Positions 35,058 to 46,050 of a DNA stretch of 64,000 nucleotides are shown one piece after another. The notes under the pieces were generated by a model. That model searched no databases and was not told the DNA's origin. It saw nothing but the letters and a program-made list of their open reading frames with translations. Each line of letters opens with the position of its first letter. Positions within the stretch are counted from its first letter, which is position 1. Source of the DNA: Pseudohoeflea sp964511625 (GTDB taxonomy: Bacteria; Pseudomonadota; Alphaproteobacteria; Rhizobiales; Rhizobiaceae); the NCBI GenBank assembly GCA_964511625.1, contig CAZEJG010000016.1, positions 14,589 through 78,588 on the forward strand, given 5' to 3'. The position numbers and the translations under genes were made by a program.

Positions 35058-36143
35058 ATGGCACAGAACTCTTTGCGGCTTGTAGAGGAAAATTCAGTGG
35101 ACAAAAGCAAGGCTCTCGACGCCGCCCTGTCACAGATCGAACGGGCGTTCGGCAAGGGCTCGATCATGAAGCTCGGCGCCAACGAGCAGGTGGTGGAGAT
35201 CGAAACGATCCCGACCGGCTCGCTGGGTCTCGACATCGCGCTCGGCGTCGGCGGTCTGCCCAAGGGCCGAATCATCGAGATCTACGGTCCGGAAAGCTCG
35301 GGCAAGACGACGCTGGCGCTGCAGACCATCGCGGAAGCCCAGAAGAAGGGCGGTATCTGCGGCTTCATCGACGCCGAACATGCTCTCGATCCGGTCTATG
35401 CCCGCAAGCTGGGTGTCGATCTCGAAAACCTGCTGATCTCGCAGCCGGATACCGGGGAACAGGCGCTCGAGATCACCGACACGCTGGTGCGTTCCGGCGC
35501 GCTCGACGTTCTCGTCATCGATTCGGTCGCAGCACTCACGCCGCGGGCCGAAATCGAGGGCGAGATGGGCGACAGCCTTCCCGGCCTTCAGGCCCGCCTG
35601 ATGAGCCAGGCGCTGCGCAAGCTGACCGCCTCGATCTCGCGCTCGAACTGCATGGTCATCTTCATCAACCAGATCCGCATGAAGATCGGCGTGATGTTCG
35701 GTTCGCCGGAAACGACGACCGGTGGCAATGCGCTCAAGTTCTACGCCTCGGTCCGCCTCGACATCCGCCGGATCGGTTCGGTCAAGGAGCGTGACGAGGT
35801 CACCGGCAACCAGACCCGCGTCAAGGTCGTCAAGAACAAGATGGCGCCGCCCTTCAAGCAGGTCGAGTTCGACATCATGTATGGCGAGGGGGTCTCCAAG
35901 ACCGGCGAACTGGTCGATCTCGGCGTGAAGGCCGGGATCGTCGAGAAGTCCGGCGCCTGGTTCTCCTACAACAGCCAGCGGCTGGGGCAGGGGCGCGAGA
36001 ACGCCAAGACCTTCCTGAAGGAAAACCCGGCCCTGGCCGACGAGATCGAACTGGCGCTGAGGCAGAATGCCGGCCTGATCGCCGAGAAGTTTCTCGAGGA
36101 CGGTCGTGGCGACGACGACATGGACGACGTCAGCGAGGGTTGA
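35058..36143 (+). CDS. recA: Recombinase RecA
   Basis: RecA forms filaments on single-stranded DNA, drives strand exchange and triggers LexA cleavage. The 361-residue protein has Walker A GPESSGKT at residues 77-84, the LVIDSVAAL Walker B, loop L1 around EIEGEMGDSLPGLQAR and loop L2 INQIRMKIGVMFGSPETTTGGNALKFY, and an acidic C-terminus (GRGDDDMDDVSEG). ATG at 35058 is chosen because it gives the family-standard N-terminus; the frame stays open upstream through the promoter. An SOS box precedes it. Confidence 0.98.
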   Translation: MAQNSLRLVEENSVDKSKALDAALSQIERAFGKGSIMKLGANEQVVEIETIPTGSLGLDIALGVGGLPKGRIIEIYGPESSGKTTLALQTIAEAQKKGGICGFIDAEHALDPVYARKLGVDLENLLISQPDTGEQALEITDTLVRSGALDVLVIDSVAALTPRAEIEGEMGDSLPGLQARLMSQALRKLTASISRSNCMVIFINQIRMKIGVMFGSPETTTGGNALKFYASVRLDIRRIGSVKERDEVTGNQTRVKVVKNKMAPPFKQVEFDIMYGEGVSKTGELVDLGVKAGIVEKSGAWFSYNSQRLGQGRENAKTFLKENPALADEIELALRQNAGLIAEKFLEDGRGDDDMDDVSEG

Positions 36144-36156
36144 TCCCCGGTTTCAG

Positions 36157-36180
36157 GGCTGCCTTTCCCGGGCAGCCTTT
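36157..36180 (+). terminator. First terminator after recA
   Basis: GGCTGCC (36157-36163) and GGCAGCC (36171-36177) pair around a 7-base loop and are followed by TTT, 13 bases after the recA stop. Confidence 0.6.
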
Positions 36181-36199
36181 CGAGCAGGCAATTTTATAG

Positions 36200-36236
36200 A
36201 GAAAGGCCGTCGGAGCAATCCGGCGGCCTTTCTCTG
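36200..36236 (+). terminator. Second hairpin terminator between recA and alaS
   Basis: Ten-base arms AGAAAGGCCG and CGGCCTTTCT (36200-36209, 36224-36233) with extra internal pairing, ending in a T-rich tail. With the first hairpin it isolates recA from alaS. The rest of the 246-base interval shows no gene. Confidence 0.6.
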
Positions 36237-36389
36237 TTCGCGCTCCTGTTCATGGAACTCGTTCCGTTCGGCCTGAATGGGCGGGTGGACAGTTTTCCGG
36301 CGTGACGATAAAAGCGGCGGTCCTGTATTTCCGGGATTTTCCAGTCAAGGGCAGGCGGCGCGCGCCGTCAGGCATCAGAAGGGCATTCG

Positions 36390-39056
<2,667 letters not shown>

Positions 39057-39184
39057 GGCGAGCACAAGAGGGGCGGGACGACGGAAAGCTGTAACGGTTA
39101 CACGCACGAGGCTGTTCCGGACGGCTTCCGGGCCCGCTGTCCGTGGCCCGGTCCGGGCGAGCCAGCCGAGCGGAACTCGTGACC

Positions 39185-40417
39185 ATGGGTGTTGCGCGTA
39201 GTCGACAGCTCCGGTGGCGCCATCGCATCCATCTTGTCCTCGAAGGCGGCGCCTCTGCCGGCCTCGCAGGAGCGCTCGTCGAATACGGGATCGTCTTTCT
39301 CATCGTCACCAATGTCATCGCCGTGGCGCTCGAAACGGTGCCGGCCTTTGCCGAGGAATGGGGAGGCGCGCTTCTCGCCTTCGAGGCGGTGTCGGTCCTC
39401 GTCTTCACGGTCGAATATGTTCTGCGGCTGTGGTGCGCGCCGGAAGAGCCGCTGACCGCCAAGCGCGGCCCCGTGGCGGGTCGACTGCAGTTCGCGGCGC
39501 GCCCGATGATGATCATCGATCTCATCGCCTTTCTACCCGCCTATCTCGTGTTTCTCCTGCCCGGCGTCGATCTCAGGATGATCCGGCTGTTGCGGCTGTT
39601 CCGGCTCCTGAAGATCACCCGCTATTCGCCGGCCCTGCAGACGCTCGCCGATGTCGTCGTCAGCGAAAGCCGGGCGCTGTTCGGTACCGTGCTTCTCCTG
39701 TTGATCGCGGTCATGTTCTCGGCGACCGCGATCCATCTGGTGGAGGGGCACGTCCAGCCGGAGGCGTTCGGCACCATCCCGTCGGCCATGTGGTGGGCGA
39801 TCACCACGCTGACCACGGTCGGCTATGGCGACATGGTGCCGGTGACTTCGGGCGGCAGGCTCGTCGCCGGGGTCACCATGATCGTGGGGCTGGGGCTCTT
39901 CGCGCTGCCCGTCGGTATCATGGCCACCGCCTTCGTCAATGCCATCCGGCGACGGGAATTCGTCATCACTTTGGGGATGCTTGCGCGCATACCGATGTTC
40001 GAGCGTCTCGACATCAAGATCCTCGGCGAGATCATGGGGCTTTTGCATTCCCAGACCGTCAAGGCGGGCGAGATCATCGCGACCGAGGGCGAGTACGCGG
40101 CCGCCATGTATCTGGTGATCACCGGTGAGGTGCAGGCGCGGCTGCCGGAAAAGACCTTCTCCTACGGTCCGGGTGATTTTTTCGGCGAGCGGGCGCTGTT
40201 GCACCGGTCACGGCGCGGCGCCACCATGTTCGCCATCACTCCCTGTCGCCTTCTGGTGCTGGAGGCATCGGATTTCGCCAGTCTTATGAAGAAGCATCCG
40301 GCGCTCGATCTGAGCGTGCGCGAAACCGTGGCGCGCCGCCGCAAGGAGCTCGAGACCGATCCGGAAGACGATGGGGAAGCGGCCGAGGGGGACCGTTTCT
40401 CAGGCGAGCGCCCGTAA
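39185..40417 (+). CDS. Cyclic-nucleotide-gated potassium channel, MlotiK1-like
   Basis: The 410-residue protein has six membrane helices, with an arginine-bearing fourth helix (RMIRLLRLFRLLKITRYS), the potassium selectivity filter TTVGYGD at residues 210-216, and a C-terminal cyclic-nucleotide-binding domain (about 290-385). Its phosphate-binding cassette is PGDFFGERALL with the later arginine in RRGAT. This is the MlotiK1 (Mesorhizobium) type of channel without an extended C-linker. ATG at 39185 is used; GTG at 39143 is an alternative. cAMP gating is expected from the cassette residues. Confidence 0.9.
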   Translation: MGVARSRQLRWRHRIHLVLEGGASAGLAGALVEYGIVFLIVTNVIAVALETVPAFAEEWGGALLAFEAVSVLVFTVEYVLRLWCAPEEPLTAKRGPVAGRLQFAARPMMIIDLIAFLPAYLVFLLPGVDLRMIRLLRLFRLLKITRYSPALQTLADVVVSESRALFGTVLLLLIAVMFSATAIHLVEGHVQPEAFGTIPSAMWWAITTLTTVGYGDMVPVTSGGRLVAGVTMIVGLGLFALPVGIMATAFVNAIRRREFVITLGMLARIPMFERLDIKILGEIMGLLHSQTVKAGEIIATEGEYAAAMYLVITGEVQARLPEKTFSYGPGDFFGERALLHRSRRGATMFAITPCRLLVLEASDFASLMKKHPALDLSVRETVARRRKELETDPEDDGEAAEGDRFSGERP

Positions 40418-40421
40418 TAAA

Positions 40422-40447
40422 AAAGGCGCGGCCGGAGCCGCGCCTTT
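40422..40447. terminator. Bidirectional terminator between K+ channel and icd
   Basis: Eleven-base arms AAAGGCGCGGC and GCCGCGCCTTT around a 4-base loop, A-rich on the left (AATAAAAAA) and TTT on the right. Confidence 0.85.
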
Positions 40448-40479
40448 CATTTGTTCGGTCACCGTTTCCGGCTGCGGCG

Positions 40480-41691
40480 TCAGGCCATGGCCTTCTGCAG
40501 GTTCTCGTCGATCTTGTCGAGGAAGCCGGTGGTCGAGAGCCAGGGCTGATCCGGACCGATCAGCAGCGCCAGATCCTTGGTCATGAAGCCGGACTCGACG
40601 GTGGCGACGCAGACGTCTTCCAGCGTGGTGGCGAACTTGGCGAGTTCGGCGTTGTCGTCGAGCTTGGCGCGGTGAGCGAGGCCACGGGTCCAGGCGAAGA
40701 TCGAGGCGATCGAGTTGGTCGAGGTTTCCTCGCCCTTCTGGTGCTGGCGGTAGTGGCGGGTCACGGTGCCGTGGGCGGCTTCCGCTTCCACGGTCTGGCC
40801 GTCCGGCGTCATCAGAACCGAGGTCATCAGGCCGAGCGAGCCGAAGCCCTGGGCCACTGTGTCGGACTGCACGTCGCCATCATAGTTCTTGCAGGCCCAG
40901 ACGTAGCCGCCCGACCATTTCAGGTTCGATGCCACCATGTCGTCGATCAGGCGGTGCTCGTACCAGATCTTGGCTTCCTTGAACTTGTCCTCGAATTCCT
41001 TCTCGTAGATCTCCTGGAAGATGTCCTTGAAGCGCCCGTCATAGACCTTGAGGATGGTGTTCTTGGTGGAGAGATAAACCGGGACGCCGCGCTGCAGGCC
41101 GTAGTTCAGCGAGGCGCGGGCGAAATCCTCGATCGACTTGTCGAGGTTGTACATGCCCATGGCGATACCGGCGCCCGGCGCGTCGAAGATGTCGTATTCC
41201 TGTTCGGTGCCGTCCTCGCCGATGAACTTCATCACCAGCTTGCCCTTGCCGGGGAACTTGAAGTCGGTGGCACGGTACTGGTCGCCATAGGCGTGGCGGC
41301 CGACGATGACCGGCTTGGTCCAGCCCGGCACCAGGCGCGGCACGTTCTTGCAGATGATCGGTTCGCGGAAGATGACGCCGCCGAGGATGTTGCGGATCGT
41401 ACCGTTGGGCGAGCGCCACATCTTCTTCAGGCCGAATTCCTCGACGCGGGCCTCGTCAGGGGTGATGGTGGCGCATTTGACGCCGACACCGTGTTCCTTG
41501 ATGGCGTTAGCGGCGTCGACGGTGACCTGGTCGTCCGTCGCATCGCGGTTTTCCATGCCGAGGTCGTAGTAGAGCAGATCGATATCCAGATAGGGATGGA
41601 TCAGCTTTTCCTTGATGAATTGCCAGATGATGCGTGTCATCTCGTCGCCGTCGAGTTCGACGACGGGGTTGGCAACCTTGATCTTCGCCAT
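40480..41691 (-). CDS. icd: NADP-dependent isocitrate dehydrogenase (dimeric, eukaryote-like)
   Basis: This TCA-cycle enzyme oxidises isocitrate to 2-oxoglutarate. The 403-residue protein starts MAKIKVANPVVELDGDEMTR and carries LDIDLLYYDLGMENRDAT, KMWRSPNGTIRN (substrate-binding Ser and Asn), VGRHAYGDQYRATDF and the AEAAHGTVTRHYR cofactor loop. These belong to the type II, eukaryote-like NADP enzymes used by Rhizobiales. ATG at 41691 was chosen by this conserved N-terminus. It diverges from trmJ across 208 bases. Confidence 0.97.
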   Translation of the reverse strand: MAKIKVANPVVELDGDEMTRIIWQFIKEKLIHPYLDIDLLYYDLGMENRDATDDQVTVDAANAIKEHGVGVKCATITPDEARVEEFGLKKMWRSPNGTIRNILGGVIFREPIICKNVPRLVPGWTKPVIVGRHAYGDQYRATDFKFPGKGKLVMKFIGEDGTEQEYDIFDAPGAGIAMGMYNLDKSIEDFARASLNYGLQRGVPVYLSTKNTILKVYDGRFKDIFQEIYEKEFEDKFKEAKIWYEHRLIDDMVASNLKWSGGYVWACKNYDGDVQSDTVAQGFGSLGLMTSVLMTPDGQTVEAEAAHGTVTRHYRQHQKGEETSTNSIASIFAWTRGLAHRAKLDDNAELAKFATTLEDVCVATVESGFMTKDLALLIGPDQPWLSTTGFLDKIDENLQKAMA

Positions 41692-41899
41692 GAAAAAGCT
41701 CCGCTGTAATTGATGGAATGCCGGATGGCGCGGGCACGCCCGCACCATGTTTCGCAGCCCTATAACACCCCCCGCCGCAACTGCAAAGCCGCCGGGCTTT
41801 CGACTTTGGCCGGTCGTCCCAATGAGCGGCGGCTTCTTGATCCCGGCGCGGACCACGGGTAAGCCGAAGCCCGCAAATCAGGCGGGAGTAGCGGCCGCA

Positions 41900-42721
41900 A
41901 TGGCGGGAACTGACAGGAATCGCGAGATGATCGCGGAAGGACCGGCAATCATCCTCGTCGAGCCGCAGCTCGGCGAGAATATCGGCATGGTGGCGCGGGC
42001 GATGGCCAATTTCGGTCTCGTCGATCTCCGGCTCGTCAATCCGCGCGAGGGCTGGCCCAACGAGAAGGCGGTCTCGGCCGCGTCCAATGCCCATCACGTC
42101 ATTGCTGCCACCCGCGTGTTCGACACGCTGGAGGAGGCGATCGCCGACCTGACCTATTGCTTTGCCACCACTGCGCGGCCGCGCGACGGACACAAGAAAG
42201 TGCGCGGGCCTGTCGAGGCGACGGCCGAGCTGCGCGGGCGGTTCGCCGCGGGCGAGGCGACCGGTATCCTCTTCGGGCGCGAGAAATCGGGTCTCAAGAA
42301 CGAGGAGATCGATCTCGCCGACGAGATCGTCACCTTCCCGGTCAATCCCGCCTATGCCTCGCTCAACATCGCCCAGGCGGTGCTTCTGATGTCCTATGAA
42401 TGGATGAAGTCCGGCCTTGCCGACCCCACCGAGACGGCGTTCAAGGGGCCGGAAATCACCCCGGCGCCGAGGGAAAACCTCATCGGCTTCTTCGAACAGA
42501 TCGAGGAGGCGCTCGGCCAGCGCAATTATTTCCGCTCCGCCAACAAAACGGCACGAATGAAGAGCAATCTGCGTGCGGTCTTCACGCGGGCGCAGTTTTC
42601 GGTTTCCGAACTCGACGTGTTACGCGGCATCGTGCGCTCGCTTGATGGCTTCATGCGCAAGGATGGCAAGATGCGGGCTGTCGGGGGTGAGTCGGGAGAC
42701 GATGCGGACAATGAGCAGTGA
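41900..42721 (+). CDS. trmJ: tRNA (cytidine/uridine-2'-O-)-methyltransferase TrmJ
   Basis: A SPOUT-fold methyltransferase that adds a 2'-O-methyl group at position 32 of the tRNA anticodon loop. Knot motifs are present: ILVEPQLGENIGMVARAMANFG near the N-terminus, GILFGREKSGLKNEEI and FPVNPAYASLNIAQAVLLMSYE. The C-terminal 80 residues form the TrmJ-specific helical extension. ATG at 41900 gives 273 residues; ATG at 41927 is also possible. Its stop overlaps the start of murI. Confidence 0.92.
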   Translation: MAGTDRNREMIAEGPAIILVEPQLGENIGMVARAMANFGLVDLRLVNPREGWPNEKAVSAASNAHHVIAATRVFDTLEEAIADLTYCFATTARPRDGHKKVRGPVEATAELRGRFAAGEATGILFGREKSGLKNEEIDLADEIVTFPVNPAYASLNIAQAVLLMSYEWMKSGLADPTETAFKGPEITPAPRENLIGFFEQIEEALGQRNYFRSANKTARMKSNLRAVFTRAQFSVSELDVLRGIVRSLDGFMRKDGKMRAVGGESGDDADNEQ

Positions 42722-43532
42722 AACTGACCGGCCGATCCTGTTTCTCGACAGCGGCATCGGCGGACTGGGCGTGTTGCGCGAGGCGCGCGTTCTCATGCCG
42801 CAGCGCCGCTTCGTCTATGTCGTCGACGATGCCGCCTTTCCCTATGGCTCCTGGGACGAGGAGAAGCTGCGCGATCATCTCGTTGCGCTGTTCGGCCGGC
42901 TGATCGAAACCCACAGGCCGGCCATTTCCGTGATCGCCTGCAATACGGCCTCCACCATCGTCATCAACGAGTTGCGCAAGGCGTTTCCGGACGATCTCTT
43001 CGTCGGCACGGTGCCGGCGATCAAGCCTGCGGCCGAGCGTTCGGTGAGCGGGCTTATCTCCGTGCTTGCCACGCCGGGCACCGTCAAGCGGCAATATACG
43101 CGCGATCTGATCCGCGATTACGGATCGCGCGTCCACGTGCGTCTCGTCGGCAGCCAGAACCTGGCGGGTCTGGCGGAAGCCTACATGCGGCGCGGTTTCG
43201 TCGACGAGGAGGAGGTGCGGCGTGAGATCCTGCCCTGTTTTGTCGAGCAGGAGGGCAGACGGACCGATATCGTGGTGCTCGCCTGCACCCATTATCCGTT
43301 CCTCGCCAACCGCATGCGCAAGACCGCGCCCTGGCCGGTCGACTGGATCGATCCGGCGGAGGCGATTGCGCGGCGGGCGCTGAGCCTTGCCGAGAAGCTG
43401 CCGGAGGTGGACGGTTCCTCTTCGTCACCCGACCTGGCGGTGTTCACGTCCGGCGCCCCGGACCCGGCACAGACGCGGCTGATGAGCGGGTTCGGATTGT
43501 CGCTGGCCCGGACCGGTCTTTCGGTTTTGTAG
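42711..43532 (+). CDS. murI: Glutamate racemase
   Basis: MurI makes D-glutamate for peptidoglycan. The two catalytic cysteines are visible: Cys77 in VIACNTAST and Cys192 in LACTHYPF, with the N-terminal FLDSGIGGLGVLRE motif. The 273-residue length is normal. ATG at 42711 overlaps the trmJ stop by 11 bases; another ATG at 42702 is possible. The following rpsD gene has its own promoter, so murI ends the trmJ-murI unit. Confidence 0.95.
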   Translation: MSSETDRPILFLDSGIGGLGVLREARVLMPQRRFVYVVDDAAFPYGSWDEEKLRDHLVALFGRLIETHRPAISVIACNTASTIVINELRKAFPDDLFVGTVPAIKPAAERSVSGLISVLATPGTVKRQYTRDLIRDYGSRVHVRLVGSQNLAGLAEAYMRRGFVDEEEVRREILPCFVEQEGRRTDIVVLACTHYPFLANRMRKTAPWPVDWIDPAEAIARRALSLAEKLPEVDGSSSSPDLAVFTSGAPDPAQTRLMSGFGLSLARTGLSVL

Positions 43533-43551
43533 GGCTTGGCAGCCCATCGCC

Positions 43552-43581
43552 TTGACACCGTGGGGTGCAGCGCAGTATACG
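43552..43581 (+). promoter_or_regulatory. Promoter and long leader of rpsD
   Basis: TTGACA (43552-43557) followed after 17-18 bases by GTATAC/TATACG (43575-43581) is an almost ideal sigma70 promoter. The rpsD start lies 165 bases after the -10 element. The leader contains an inverted pair GGATGG/CCATCC (43623-43628, 43650-43655) and an ACCGG-rich stretch near 43702. Confidence 0.75.
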
Positions 43582-43745
43582 CCGGCACATCTTCCGAACA
43601 AGAAGATCACCACGTGTCCCGTGGATGGCTGCCGCAAAGCGTGCGTGGGCCATCCTGTCAGGCTTCGAAAACGGGAGCCAGAGGAGGGCGCGTTTCCTGT
43701 ACCGGTCCGGTGACGGCCCGGTCGCAACGTTTGAAAGGAAATGCG

Positions 43746-44363
43746 ATGAGCAAGCGCCAAGCATCCAAGCATAAAATCGACCGCCGCATGGGCGAAAACA
43801 TCTGGGGTCGCCCGAAGTCGCCGGTCAACCGCCGCGAATATGGCCCCGGTCAGCACGGTCAGCGCCGCAAGGGCAAGCTTTCCGACTTCGGCGTGCAGCT
43901 GCGCGCCAAGCAGAAGCTGAAGGGCTATTACGGCGACATCCGCGAGAAGCAGTTCCGCGGCATCTTCGACGAAGCCAACCGGATGAAGGGCGACACCCCG
44001 GAGAACCTGATCGGTCTGCTGGAATCGCGTCTCGATGCGATCGTCTACCGCGCCAAGTTCGTTCCGACCGTTTTCGCGGCCCGTCAGTTCGTCAACCACG
44101 GCCACGTCAACGTCAACGGTCGCCGCACGAACATCGGTTCCTACAAGTGCCGTCCGGGCGACGTCATCGAGATACGTGAAAAGTCCAAGCAGCTCGGCAT
44201 CGTTCTGGAAGCGGTCCAGCTCGCCGAGCGTGACGTTCCGGACTATCTCGAAGTCGACCACAACAAGATGACCTGCACCTACACCCGCGTGCCGGGCCTC
44301 GCCGAGGTTCCGTACCCGGTGGTGATGGAACCGAACCTGGTCGTCGAGTTCTATTCGCGCTGA
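43746..44363 (+). CDS. rpsD: 30S ribosomal protein S4
   Basis: S4 is a primary 16S rRNA-binding protein of the small subunit. The 205-residue protein has the N-terminal segment MSKRQASKHKIDRRMGENIW and the S4 RNA-binding domain (LESRLDAIVYRAKF and ARQFVNHGHVNVNGRRTNI). Unlike the enterobacterial version in the alpha operon, here it is a single-gene unit with a strong promoter, a long leader and a terminator. The zinc-binding N-terminal cysteines of some S4 proteins are absent, as usual in alphaproteobacteria. Confidence 0.98.
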   Translation: MSKRQASKHKIDRRMGENIWGRPKSPVNRREYGPGQHGQRRKGKLSDFGVQLRAKQKLKGYYGDIREKQFRGIFDEANRMKGDTPENLIGLLESRLDAIVYRAKFVPTVFAARQFVNHGHVNVNGRRTNIGSYKCRPGDVIEIREKSKQLGIVLEAVQLAERDVPDYLEVDHNKMTCTYTRVPGLAEVPYPVVMEPNLVVEFYSR

Positions 44364-44387
44364 TCGATTTTCGATCGACCCGAGACA

Positions 44388-44413
44388 AAGCCGCCTTTCG
44401 GGGCGGCTTTTTT
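44388..44413 (+). terminator. Rho-independent terminator of rpsD
   Basis: Eight-base arms AAGCCGCC and GGCGGCTT around a 6-base loop, followed by a run of six T (44408-44413), 24 bases after the stop. Confidence 0.92.
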
Positions 44414-44449
44414 GTTGGCATGTTTGGCTGATCGCCCGGAGAGTGCGCC

Positions 44450-45394
44450 ATGTCGGAGCTGCAGGACATCATCGACGGAATCGTTTCCGATCTTCGCCCG
44501 CGGCTGGGCGAGGGGAAGGTGGCCGACTACATCCCGCAGCTCGCGCATGTCGATCCGAAGCAATTCGGCATAGCGATCGCCACGGTGGACGGCCGGCATT
44601 TCGCCGCGGGCGACGCGGCGACGCCGTTCTCGCTGCAGTCGATCTCCAAGGTTTTCATGCTGACGCTTGCGCTCGGCAAGATCGGCGAGTCGGTCTGGAA
44701 GCGCGTCGGCCGCGAGCCCTCCGGCTCGGCCTTCAACTCCATCGTCCAGCTCGAGCACGAGCACGGGATCCCGCGTAATCCGTTCATCAATGCGGGCGCC
44801 ATCGCGATTGCGGATATCGTGCTCGCCGGCTCGCAGCCGCGCGAGGCGATCGGGGAATATCTGCGTTTCCTGCAGATGCTGACGGACGACGACACGGTCT
44901 ATATCGACGACAAGGTCGCCCGCTCGGAGACGGCCACCGGCTATCGCAATTATGCATTGGCGCAGTTCATGCGCTCCTTCGGCAATCTCGACCATTCTGC
45001 CGATCATGTGCTCGGGGTCTATTTCCACCAGTGCGCCATCGCGATCAGCTGCTCGCAGCTTGCCCGTGCCGGCCTGTTCCTCGCTGCCGAGGGGCGCAGT
45101 CCCCTGACCGGCCATTCGATCGTCTCTGCGAAGCGCGCCCGCCGCATCAACGCACTGATGCTGACCTGTGGTCATTACGACGGGTCAGGCGATTTTGCCT
45201 ATCATGTCGGCCTGCCGGGAAAGAGCGGCGTCGGCGGTGGTATTCTGGCGGTGGCGCCGGGCCGCGCCTCGATCGCGGTCTGGTCGCCCGGTCTCAACAA
45301 GGTCGGCAATTCGCTGCTCGGCTCGGAAGCGCTCGAAATGCTCGCCGCACGCACCGGCTGGTCGGTCTTTGCCGCCGCCCAGAACCAGCTTTAG
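44450..45394 (+). CDS. glsA: Glutaminase
   Basis: The enzyme hydrolyses glutamine to glutamate and ammonia. It is a 314-residue member of the serine-dependent glutaminase family with the Ser64-Ile-Ser-Lys67 catalytic motif in FSLQSISKVF, plus EPSGSAFNS, NPFINAGAI and the late GKSGVGGGI segment. It follows the rpsD terminator by 36 bases and has no operon partner upstream; the PilZ gene downstream starts 146 bases after its stop. Confidence 0.94.
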   Translation: MSELQDIIDGIVSDLRPRLGEGKVADYIPQLAHVDPKQFGIAIATVDGRHFAAGDAATPFSLQSISKVFMLTLALGKIGESVWKRVGREPSGSAFNSIVQLEHEHGIPRNPFINAGAIAIADIVLAGSQPREAIGEYLRFLQMLTDDDTVYIDDKVARSETATGYRNYALAQFMRSFGNLDHSADHVLGVYFHQCAIAISCSQLARAGLFLAAEGRSPLTGHSIVSAKRARRINALMLTCGHYDGSGDFAYHVGLPGKSGVGGGILAVAPGRASIAVWSPGLNKVGNSLLGSEALEMLAARTGWSVFAAAQNQL

Positions 45395-45540
45395 TCGACG
45401 GCGCCCCGCCGCGTGCGGCTGTCCCATTTTCCGCAGATCGTTAAACTTGTACCGGCGGTCTTTACCGCAAGATGACGGTGCCGGTTTATTCTCTCGTTCG
45501 TCTCAGTATCACGACGCTTGTCGAAAAGAGCAGGGAAGAC

Positions 45541-45987
45541 ATGGACGAGAAGACCGGACCGATTCAGGAGGGGGCGACGGACGGTGCGCAAGCGCGGGAG
45601 CCGCGGTCCCGCGTGCTCAAAGGCGCCCACGCCGCCTTCAATCACGAGTTCAGCGCCATTCCCTGCGTCGTTCGTGACATGAGCGGGACCGGCGCAAAGG
45701 TGAAGTTCGACGAAGGCTGGTTCGTGCCTGACCGGTTCACGCTATTCATCGATGTCGACGGCATCAAGGTCGATTGCGAGAGGGTCTGGTTCAGGGGACG
45801 TGATTGCGGCGTCCGTTTCGTCGGGCCGATAACGCAGACAGGCCACTCCCGGGCGCAGGTTCTCAATCCCTACAAACCGGGCGAGGAGAGCGGCGACGAC
45901 AACGCTGTCACGCAGACACGGGACGCGGGATCGAGCCGACGCGTGCGACCGCTCGCGTCGGCTCATTTCGGCAAGCGCGAGCGCTAG
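45541..45987 (+). CDS. PilZ-domain protein, putative cyclic-di-GMP receptor
   Basis: A 148-residue protein made of a single PilZ domain followed by a disordered, charged tail. The two c-di-GMP contact motifs are recognisable: Arg-rich PRSRVLKGA (R-x3-R type, slightly degenerate) and DMSGTGAKV (D-x-S-x-x-G). The ATG at 45541 has an AGGGAAG ribosome site; a longer frame from 45472 lacks one. Single-domain PilZ proteins in Rhizobiales affect motility or surface polysaccharide; the target here is unknown. Confidence 0.8.
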   Translation: MDEKTGPIQEGATDGAQAREPRSRVLKGAHAAFNHEFSAIPCVVRDMSGTGAKVKFDEGWFVPDRFTLFIDVDGIKVDCERVWFRGRDCGVRFVGPITQTGHSRAQVLNPYKPGEESGDDNAVTQTRDAGSSRRVRPLASAHFGKRER

Positions 45988-46050
45988 CGTCTCGCGTTCT
46001 CGACCGGCCTCTCCGCTAAGGAAAGGCCGGCGTAATCTCAAGCAGACATT

